A stretch of 64,000 nt of DNA from Icerya purchasi (Eukaryota > Arthropoda > Insecta > Hemiptera > Monophlebidae). Positions within the stretch are counted from its first letter, which is position 1. Each line of letters begins with the position of its first letter. Position numbers and translations under genes: made by a program. Shown here in pieces: positions 54,451 through 64,000 of this stretch. The notes below the pieces were generated by a model. It was not told the DNA's origin. It saw only the letters and a program-made list of their open reading frames with translations, and ran no database searches. The stretch lies in contig CM077115.1 of NCBI GenBank assembly GCA_039619475.1, positions 140,752,172 to 140,816,171 on the forward strand, read 5' to 3'.

Positions 54451-56250
54451 ACATCTTCTTTAGATATTAGCGGAAGAACTTTTCATAATAGTTTTTGCTG
54501 ACATATTTCTAATTCTTTGTAAATTTTTTTGCGAGAGTGCCTAAATTTCGGGGTCTTAAATGAGTTAAAAAGTAAAATTGCGCTATAAACCGATATTTCG
54601 ATTGCATTCGTTAAATTTTCATTCCCGAATGTCTCTGGCAAGTTAGTGTTCTTAAAAGTCAATTCCATCGTCTAGAGGAATCTTTGTTTACGACATTTGC
54701 GCAGCATTGAAAACGTCGATAGAATTTCCGCTTTCGTATAGAAGAGATGATTGACAGTGCAAAACTCTTCTTCGCTGGATACCTGTACAATTTTGGTCGG
54801 TTTACTAATTGCTCGATATGTTCAATATAATTTATCTGTGCATCGTAATTTTCTAGTGAAATTTGTAATACTAAGTTTGAATTTCTATCTGGGCATTATT
54901 ATTGCCATTGTGAATCTTAATTTGATATACACATTGCTTCATTAAAAATTTATAGAAACATGTATTACGGAAAATTGTATTTTAAAAAAATATTAAAACG
55001 AGCCGACATGTTTCGGAGTTACATAAATCATGGCATTAATAAATAAAGTTAAAATAAAGTGATGACAGAAAATGGACACAAACATTTATTACTGAGATAT
55101 ACTACATTGCTTCGTCTGATATGTGCGCTTGTAAAAGTATAACAGATATATATGGTGTTTTTGCGAAAAAGTTAAAAAAAGTTTTTTGGGGCCAACACGT
55201 GTATCTTTATTTTATTTCATTGGTGATCTCGAAGACAAACCTATACCGGCAGCATCGCAGATGGCTGAAGCCCACAGGTTTTCGTATAACTGCTGAATTA
55301 AATGTAGGAAATTCTGACGTACATCCCGCAGTTCTTAATCACTACCCAAGATTTGCCCGAGCAGATTCTCCTACTTTTTAAATTAACTGTCCTACTTGCA
55401 AAGATGGTACACGTTACGCCGGTGCTGAAATTGTCCTTCTCGAGGAAAAAAGTTTAACAGCATGTTTATTTCTACTTGTAAATTTTGCTGAAGATTTTGC
55501 CAGCTGTACACCTAGCATATCCATGCATATTTATTTCAGCCGGCGTCTTGGTTTTTATTCGCGAAAATCAGCATTTCAATTATAAACTGTTATATGGTTC
55601 AATTCTTTCTTCGCCTATTTTTCCGAATAAATTCTCTATTTCGTCGTCATCTGAGATTCAATTATTTAATAAATATCGGCTCAGTATTCCCTCGAGACTA
55701 TTTCTTAGACCTTTAGCGGCCTCTTAAACTTTCTCGGCATACGCAGAGTTCTAGATGAAACAGTTTCCTGGACTGCTCCCTTGCACTCATTGCCTGCTAC
55801 TACTGAATTGTCTGCGCCTGAGACTTTATATCTAAATTCCGTCATCCTGAGCTATGATTGCGCCCTTTTCCTCTGCACTCAGAATCTCTGAAGAATACGT
55901 GATTTATATCCTAGACAAATATCCCTTCTACGACTACTTGTAGGTTTAAAATTGTATTTATCGTTTGTATTGCAAATTTTGCCTGATAACTATGATTTTG
56001 ATTGATTCGAATGAATGGGGAGTACTCCTGCGCGTAAATTCGTAAGAAGAATGCTGTAACCCCAATTTAACAATGAGTACTCTATGTATTTTGATAAGGG
56101 AGGATAGGCTGACTCGATATACACAAATTTCTCTAAAAGTTTTCAGCCATTCGAATGTTATAATTTATTCGTGGGCGTAAATTTTAACTGTAATTCATAT
56201 TATTGTACCAAAATCTGATGTTGGTATACTTGCAATATAGTCGATTTGAA
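54451..56250. other. No gene recognised
   Basis: AT-rich. Frames at 55,121-55,381 and 55,485-55,727 have no recognisable motif. Confidence 0.45.
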
Positions 56251-56895
56251 AATTGGAACATCATTCGAAAATAAATTTTACAATGGAACTCTGTAAAACT
56301 ACCGTTTTAAGATATTTTAGTAAACACGTGTGTACTTCTCATACTCTCCCTCATATCCATGATCTTTTCCTTCTTTGCTCGATCGAGATCGATCTTCTGT
56401 GCATTCCTGGTGAACGTAATGAATTAGTGAGGATATTGATTCTGTTCTTTCATTTCCAGTGGCAGATTTTCGTATACATTTTCAGCTCACAATATTACTC
56501 TTTTTTTCTTAAATGACACATTGCAGACTATGGCTTAATATTCTACTTCATTGTTTAATTCTGGCTTCTTTTACCTTTCTATTCAACCATCTTTTCCTCC
56601 CCATCCATAGTTTTCTAGATACTTTCCCTCTCTTAAGCGCTCTACAATTTCCGCTATATGTAGTCTTCGTTTTAATCGTAGTCTTCTTACTGCATCATTT
56701 TATTCGTTTTCACATCTGTATTTATTCCATTTTGTTCTTTTCATACTCCCCTTCTACATACTTTCCTTGTGAACTTGATGTCATGTTTTATCTGAATGCT
56801 CGACCTGCTGAACAGTCGTCCTTCTACACTAAATGGCTTCGTTTACAAAACCCATAAAATAAAAAAATTAAAAAAAAAAAAAAAAAAAAAAGATG
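56251..56895 (+). mobile_element. Family L-type retrotransposon relic, copy F
   Basis: A 5'-truncated ORF2 end in the same subfamily as copy E. Shared stretches include CTACTTCATTGTTTAATTCT-like, ATCTTTCTATTCAA(C/T)CATCT-like, CTACAATTTCCGCTATATGT, AGTCTTCGTT and TTCCTTGTGAACTTGATGTC. A VNERNELVR-like RNase H end lies near 56,411, and PAEQSSFYTKWLRLQNP ends the frame at 56,857, followed by a poly(A) at 56,870-56,891. The zinc segment is degenerate (H-x-CIYS...STYFPCELDV). Confidence 0.7.
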
Positions 56896-57937
56896 TGCTA
56901 CATTATCGTGAGAAAACTTACATGGGAGATAGATATGGATAAGGCACTTAGCACAGGATCGTTCAGACTGGACAAGTAATTTGGATACAACTTAAATCGT
57001 TAATGTTAAGAATGGATACAGTAAAAGAGATGTTACGTTTTACATGGTTACAAAAATGATCCAAAGGGGCACGAGCTATGCTCGAACAAACAAAAAGGAA
57101 GAAGAAAAAAATACGTAACGAACATATAAACTCTTTTTTTTTGAAGTCTGTAAAAGGCATTATATAAAATATCCAGATTTCACATGGCTCCGCACTTGAC
57201 GTGTGACATCGAATAATTGTTTAAGTGAAAAGTCATATACATGTATATTAATAAGATATCAAATTGAATTGGTTAGGAGGATATTTGTAATTTTGTGTTC
57301 GAAGGCCCCCAGCTTGCTCAATTCCGTACTGGTATTAAGAACTTTCCTTGCACTTATGTAAAACATTGTGTATGACTTAAATATACCTGATTGAAACTTT
57401 TACTTTTTTACTTTTTTTTTTTTTTGTCGGAACTTGTCTTCGGCTTCTATCCAATCACTTTAAAGGATTAAAAATTTAGATTCCGAAGTGTGATATAGGG
57501 ATGGAGAACCTTGAGTTGTCATCCACCTAACCGTTGTGATTTTTAATCTTCTTTTTTTGGGGGGTTTTTCTTCTTTTTTGCTACCCTTTTATCGGCTTTT
57601 CTTTCGTATAGAGACTAATGGAATGTTCGCGAATAATATTAAATTTGTACGAGCTTCGGAGCAGCGCTGAGTTCGTTCGTTATTATTTGGAGGGTTCTTT
57701 CTAGTTTATTTCGAGCGGTTGTTTTTCTCTGCTGGTGACCAGCATAGTCTCTTGTTTGAAATGTTAAAATTTAATGTGAATTATTTCGCTACGTGTTTTC
57801 TACCGAAAGTACGACTTTAATAACCGCGAAAGATGTATTTATTCTAAGTCGGTAACATTATAATTTTTTAAAAACCATTTAATGTCATTGTTTAAAGTAT
57901 TTCTACTTTAGGTTCTCCCATTAACAGTTTTCATTGA

Positions 57938-57939
<2 letters not shown>
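56896..57939. other. No gene; contains a diverged repeat module near 57,068-57,155
   Basis: The module TGCTCGAACAAACAAAAAGG...ACGTAACGAACATATAAACT ending TTTTGAAGTCTGTAAAAGGC is related to 51,470-51,540. No coding signature otherwise. Confidence 0.4.

Positions 57940-57988
<49 letters not shown>
57940..57988. repeat. (TA)n microsatellite
   Basis: Pure TA run of about 49 bp. Confidence 0.95.
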
Positions 57989-57990
<2 letters not shown>

Positions 57991-58904
57991 TTAGAAATCT
58001 GTAGTAATAGGCTTCTTTACGCTTACGATTTAAAAAGATATGAATGTAGTATTAAAATTTTTCGTTACTATAAACGCTGTATACGAATTGCAAATTATCG
58101 CAGGCGAGTAACAACTATGGAAGATTTAAAGAATTCATTAAGATTGTAAAGCTACACATTTAAATATTACGTTAAATATGCAGATAAATGCAATCATAAT
58201 ACTGCCTTTGGAAGGTTTGTTAATTTATCGCCTTTAAAATAATTTTTTTATAATATGTATTTAATAAATTAATTATTATAAACAGTTCGAATTTTATCGC
58301 ACATTCGTTGTCGGAGGAAGAATAATGCCTCAAATTATTATTCTCCGCTTTGATTTGTACCGGAACTTAATCGAACAGTGTGAGCCTTGTTATTATTTTT
58401 CACGAGTTTCGGGTTATGAGAACCTTTTGTTCTTTTTTCTGAATAAATATGTTCTTCTAAACGAATACTTGGCGAACTGTAAAATACGCATTAACCGATA
58501 TTATTTTGAAACTGATTTATTTCTAAATATACACGATAAATAAATTCCTCCCCGATTAACAAACAAAAATAAGTAAAAATTAAATTTACTCTAATAAATT
58601 TAAATGTTTCAGAAGACATAGCCCATCATCAGCTAACAACACAAAGTGCACGCAAATAGAACTTGCCTTTTTAATTCCATTTTTCTAAAATAAAGTATTT
58701 CAATTTATTAAAGAGAAAATTTAATTTATATACCTGTTATTAAGGGGAATTTATTTATACGGATTTTTTCTATCCCCACCTTGGTACAAATTTAAAAAAT
58801 GAAAACAAATTATTCCTTTAAACGTCTCGTTCATTCATTATTTTTTTAATTTGTGTCATTACTCTTGTTTAGTGGCATCAGTTATTATTTATAACTAGGG
58901 GGGC
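57989..58904. other. No gene recognised
   Basis: AT-rich. Frames at 57,934-58,149 and 58,325-58,543 lack motifs. Confidence 0.45.
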
Positions 58905-58990
58905 CTATACTCCCTGCTCGCTAGCCAGATACCGTGTAGCGTCTTCCTTCAGGTGAGATCTCTGGTTCAAATTCCGATGCTGCACGTTGA
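58905..58990 (+). repeat. tRNA-like SINE head
   Basis: A-box-like GCTAGCCAGATACCG (58,920-58,934) and B-box-like GGTTCAAATTCC (58,964-58,975) at tRNA-like spacing. The sequence after the B box does not pair with the start, so a SINE head is more likely than a tRNA gene. Confidence 0.5.
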
Positions 58991-61900
58991 AAATTAAATA
59001 AAAATAATATCAGTCAACTTAGTGGTAAAACTGAAGCTTTATAATTAATAAATTTTGAACATTTCCAAAAAAAAAAAAATCAAAAAAAATCGTACTTTCA
59101 GTTAATTCCATAAGAATAAGAAAAACCAAATCTTACTACTAAAAATAAAATTCGGAAACTGTGGTCAATTTGATAAAAATGAAATTTTCCATTTGCTTTT
59201 TTATTTTTCTCCACATTCAGTGTAGTAACATTCTTTATGTGATGCGTTTCATTTTTTTTTTTCATTAGCTGCACCGAACAAGGGCTTATTTATGTCGCAT
59301 AAAGTAATTTATGCATCGCTTTGATCGGGTGTTTCCTGCGCTGCCCTATTAAATTGTGAACAAATAATTAAAATAAAATAATAAATAGATGAATAAATAT
59401 ATATATATATAAGTAAATAAATTAATGAATAAATAAATTTGGTTATGCGCCTGTGAGGACGATAAGTTCCAGACGAATACTCTTGAGTGTGATACTTGAA
59501 AGGGCAGCAACTCAGACAACTGCGCCAAAGTGCTCTAGTGACTGCAAGAAAAGAAAATATATAAAAAGAAACCTTCACGATTGGAATTCGAAATTTCGGT
59601 GAATTTAGTGTTTTTTAAACGTCATTTAGATGATAAAACGGCGACATAAAATTACGCATCTTAAGAACACAAAATATTTGTGTTTTGTTATTTTCACGGC
59701 GTCTACGCGGGTATCGTCCGTGTGTGCGCGCGCCTAATTAAGGAAAATAGGAACAATTTGTGGGACACACACTGCAATTTCTTTAATAAGTCGCCCTCTT
59801 GCTGTTATTAACACAATCGAATAAATATCAAAATAAAAACCAACCTGACTGGATTCATATTGCGCGGTAGAAGATTTCTCTGCTAGTTGTAATAGCACGG
59901 CGGGATGTCGAACTTCGGATAACGAAAACAAAGCGCTGCACATCAATCATCCTTTCGCCATTCAACGGATATGGCAGCAACGGCGAATGGATGTTACGAA
60001 CACGACGTAAAGCAAGCTGCAGTAATAATTTTGCGGGATGGTACTCCATTATTAGAAGAAAAAAAAACAATAATAATAATTAGTAAAAGGAAGAAGAAGA
60101 AGAAGAAGAAGAAGAAAAAGGACAACAAAGAAAGCGAAAGAGAAAGGAAAATAATTGATAATAATTTTACGTCGCTAACTGATACTCTTTATGTTAATCT
60201 TTAACGGTGGTCACCATTAGGGTAGGGACTACTTCGAAAAGGGTGCAGGGCCAGTCGCAGCCCTTCACGAAAATCATCTTTGTTCTGCTACTTTTCTCCA
60301 GAATGTCAGTCAGAATTCCTAACAGCTTCGTAACTTTCGCATAATATTCTAAATGGGAAACGATTTATCTGAATTTTATTGAGTTTATAAATGAATGAGA
60401 TAAATGAATAAACACGCATCGTCGCTTAGATCTTAGCACGCTGAATGGGGGGGGGCAAAAGAAAGGTAAAAAGAAACAAACGAATAAAACAAATACGTAA
60501 TTAAGCGCGTCAGAATAGAACTGGAGATCAAATATTCACTAATCACGCTTCAATCCTTTTTCCGATCACGTGATCGGAATGGAACATTAGTCAACAACGT
60601 CAAGGTGACATCATTCTTCGTCTTTGTCTTCCTGGACATACAGGTACACTTACGCCGGTATCATTTGTCTCCTTAGTTGACGAAACCAGATAAAATATAT
60701 ACTGGGTTTGTTCTTCAAATATCGCACAGTTTTTCATTTAACGTCACTAATTTCTTTGTAAGTGGTATTTGAAATAAATTTAACCGGGTTACAATGGTCA
60801 TCAGTATTGTTTTGCGTTTCGTCCGTTCTTACCTATATACGTCACATCTGTTTCCGTTTTTGTTATCGTTAATACACTTCATCAAGATGTTTAAGGCGGC
60901 TATTTAACAGCTCTGTGTGATAGTCGTTATTTTTCTCTTATTTCAATTCTTGATTCTATTCCCTCTGTTCGTTGAATCATTGGTGCTGATAGAATGTCCG
61001 CTGGTCGCCCTTATGAGGTTGCTCGAACCGTAACGGCAACGTACTGTTCTGGAAAATCTCTTATTCTTTCGCTTAACAAGCACCTTGCTTGATGGCTTGA
61101 TCACCACCCATTCGGGCCTTTTCATTCTCCATTCCGTACAATCTGTCCAAAATTATACTCTGTTCCGTTCTTTCGCAGATTCTTTTCGCTTCCTAATATT
61201 CAACCTAAAACCTACAAGTATAATTCTTTTCTGTAATCACGTCTGCCCATAGCGCTTCCTCTCTACTTTGCCATCGTCCATCCTCCAATCGCTGTGAAAC
61301 ATTTTCTACTTTTTGACAAAGTGGAACGCCGCATTTGACCGTAGTCGAGTCACTTTTAAAGAGTTTCATTTGGAATCCTAAGCCCGAAAATTTTCTTCTC
61401 CATAAACGAACACAGCTCGGTATCTTCTGAAAACCTCAAAAAGAGGACGACCTCTTGAAATATTTCTCCAGATCTATCTCTCTTTCACGTATATCTCTAC
61501 AGAATGGCTAGAGCTTTTTCATTCCCATCCTCGAAACGCCGTATCAATTTTAACATTCCAGTTGATGGATTCTCTGTTGATCTTGCTGAAATTCCCGGGC
61601 TCCTTTCTCTTACTCATTTGTTAACTTTTGCCTTCAACAGTAATGAATTAAAGTGTCTGTTCGTTCAAAATCTTGCGGGTCAAGTTTCGATGGTATAATC
61701 TTGTTTTCAAAAAACTGGTCTGGATTAATATTCTCTTTAACTCTTTAATGTATTTCTTTCTAGCGACATTATTCCTCTCTGCTGAAAATCTTCTATCATC
61801 ATTCGCATTCTTTAAGAAAATGTTCTTCTGTACGCCTAATTTAAACTATTTGAAAGTATGTTAAACTTTTGAAATGAATAACATATAACACTTTATGAAA

Positions 61901-62594
61901 TAATAATGTTAATATATTTGAAAAATGTTATGCTTATGCGTTTCGAAGCAATAGCTTCATGATTATAAGGCAATTATTATTTCATTATTTTATAAGCATT
62001 CGAGATAATGTGTATAACAAACTTCAATAATAGTATGTTAAACATCGATGGTTGAACATAATATTTTTATTTTTTTATTTTTTTCCTTTTCCGGGTAACA
62101 TACCTGATTTTTAACCTGGTACTTTTTTTTTTTTTTTTTTTTTTTTTATATTTATTTTATAGGCACTGGCTCTCCTGATTGTATTAGTTTTTTTTGTTTC
62201 CATTGTATATGAATCCTTTACCCAAAAGCATTACGCTTTCGCTTTCTTTATCGATGTTTGCTGCGCTTTTGGTAATGCGCACCGGAGAGTTCTAAGGGGA
62301 AAAATGTCAGTAATGGACATTCCACTTCAGCCTCTATTAATCTCGTGATGAATCTACCTCTCCCGACCATTTCTTGATGTTACAAGATAGGGTTTTCGCG
62401 GTCTTCACCAAGTCTCCTAGTCCTACTTCTTCCAGTATCTACACTATTAGTGTTGCTTCTTGTTTTTTGGATTCCAGCCGCATCAGTTTGGAGTTTCCCC
62501 TAGATGATTCTACGTTATTCGATGTGTACGACAGACTAAGTGTATCGGATGATAGTTGCTACATGTGATTATATTTCCTTTGCGTTTCCATATT
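58991..62594. other. No gene recognised
   Basis: AT-rich. It holds a (GAA)n tract near 60,089-60,120 and a weak tRNA-like A-box on the minus strand near 59,505-59,527 without a clear B box. T runs lie at 62,126-62,148. Open frames up to 89 codons show no motif. A minus-strand stretch at 60,943-61,700 has coding-like patches, but I could not identify a family. Confidence 0.45.
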
Positions 62595-63720
62595 CTTCCC
62601 CTTCATCTTTCTTAGTGTTTTCTCGTGGGCGCCGGGTCCACTTGATAGCGCATTCTTTCCTATTTCCTACGGTCCTCAACATCATATATATCATCATATT
62701 AATTTCTCATATCATTTTCGAAAGAGCGCATCCGCGGTTCTTTCGGTCTGCCATGTGACTCCTGCGAAATCACAGTTCATTAAAGTCTTCCGGGGATATC
62801 GTCTGCTTTTCTTATCACGATGTGGTCATACCATCAGAGTCCCCGTATTTACATATTTGCAATGACTAAACATTTTATTTTATCTTTCTTTTTGATATCG
62901 CCAAGAAGGATGTGTATCCGAGAGACCAGCATAACATTTTTATTTCCGTTACGTGAATTCTGCGCTTAGTTTTTGCGTATAATACGGCAGGTTTGATAAT
63001 TGCTTTTTAACTTTTTTTCTCTTGGCTGACTTTCTTTTTTTCGAGACTGTGTAGAACTGGGGCACCCTTTTTAATTTTATGTTGCCTATTTTAACAATTA
63101 CGACTGCAGAAGTTCCAAATTCCAGGTATTCGAATTTTTGTCATTATTGAGGTTTAGTTCATTTTGCTTTTAATCCGTCTTTCTAATTCTGCACACCCTT
63201 TTCTAAACTAGATTTGCATTTATCTGCCAAGAAGACCGAATCTGCTTATACATATGTAGTAGTGCTCGGGAGGTAGCTGCGCCTGTAGGTCCACTGTTAT
63301 TATATGAACAGGAGCGGCGTCAGTGCTGAACTTTGGTACTCTTTCGCAGTGATCTGAGAGGGCGGCGGAATAGCTACCAGACACAATACCGCACTGGTTA
63401 CTTTTTTATATACGGATTGCATCATTTTTACATATTCTTCTGTGACTCCGTGTGTTTATAGCGCTTTCCAAATTAGTTCGTGTGCAATGTTATCGAAAGC
63501 CTTTTCGAGATTCAAAACGGCTATGTAGATCGGACTATTTCCTTCCCCACTCTTTTCTGTGAGTATGTGTGTTATTGTGTCCGTTGTTCCGAGTCCTTTT
63601 ACAAATCCACATTGGTTTAAGGTAACCTGAAAAATTTCTCGCAATCGGGGGGGGGGGATCCAGTACGCCTTCAAAAATGTTCTTCGGGGCGTGTTTAGGC
63701 GAATTGGTAACTTACGTCCC
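62595..63720 (-). mobile_element. RTE-like endonuclease-reverse transcriptase relic with RT core
   Basis: On the minus strand NQCGFVKGLGTTDTITHILT, then AVLNLEKAFDNIAHELIWKA (63,456-63,674) are RT blocks of this family, the latter holding a catalytic Asp. In decayed frames it continues through THGVTEEYVKMMQSVYKKV and LKAK.TK, to a tail with WWYDHIVIRKADDIPGRL, GRPKEPRMRSFENDMRN and a DRR-ERMRYQVDPAP-like end near 62,600. The YADD motif is not recognisable. There are many stops and frameshifts. Confidence 0.75.
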
Positions 63721-64000
63721 TTTTCTGTTTCTACCTAGAGATAGGCATGCTGGTAGACCAAATTCAGAGATACAGCTATTATTCGGTCGAATAAAATTGT
63801 TAGTATTTCAGCTTTTCCCCTTGTCTCCTAGTAGTTACTAGATTTTTATCGGACTGGACATGTTGTTTTCCGGGTTTTTATTTTCACTGCAGCAATTAAC
63901 GACTCATCTACCGTTGTTATTGCTGCGACAGGCCCATTGATGAGCAAACAGTTCGGTATTTTTCGATGTGAAGAGATTCCTATAGATCGGTTACTAGTTG
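63721..64000. other. No gene recognised
   Basis: End of window; nothing identified. Confidence 0.4.

Noticed and set aside
59490..59560. Possible tRNA gene on the minus strand (A-box-like TGGCGCAGTTGTCTGAG)
   Set aside because: No convincing B box or acceptor-stem pairing.
60943..61700. Possible further retrotransposon relic on the minus strand
   Set aside because: Some coding-like patches but no ordered set of RT, endonuclease or RNase H motifs.

Overview
The window is arthropod, most likely insect, repeat-rich DNA: it is AT-rich with long A/T homopolymers and holds R1-, I- and Jockey-type non-LTR retrotransposons together with hAT and pogo/Tigger DNA transposons. I could not support any complete host gene. 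A hemipteran or related source would fit, but I cannot fix the order from sequence alone.

Layout. 0-6 kb: a tRNA-derived SINE, two 3' fragments of an RNase H-bearing I/LOA-like family (here 'family L'), a hAT MITE, an orphan non-LTR 3' tail, a second SINE family, and a decayed copy of a Jockey/CR1-superfamily element (here 'family J'). 6-12 kb: an RTE-like relic, a Jockey-clade relic, an L fragment and the first copy of a (TA)n-bounded repeat ('family M'). 12.3-14.4 kb: the only GC-rich, apparently repeat-free block, a candidate CpG island or 5' exon region. 15.4-21.3 kb: a hAT MITE, an M cluster split by an L copy with an 11-bp target site duplication, a decayed Tigger-type transposase split by another L copy, an RTE-like relic and a SINE.

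21.7-38.9 kb is a retrotransposon nest. An R1-clade element abuts an I-clade element. The ORF1 and ORF2 of the I element lie about 4 kb apart because a family J element with an uninterrupted 992-codon ORF2 sits between them in the opposite orientation. An old L copy follows, then a J relic whose reading frame is cut by a 5'-truncated second I-clade element. 39-64 kb is mostly AT-rich DNA with no recognisable genes. It holds a SINE, an L relic carrying a 90-bp J insertion, a palindromic M cluster, a third hAT MITE with a perfect 8-bp target duplication, further L and RTE-like relics, and tRNA-like SINE heads.

The most interesting signal is structural. Four unrelated non-LTR families (I, R1, L, J) each carry a stem-loop just upstream of the poly(A) tail. 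In I and J the stems differ by compensatory changes, and in I the 20-nt loop is conserved. This points to selected 3' RNA structures, plausibly recognition sites for the reverse transcriptase.
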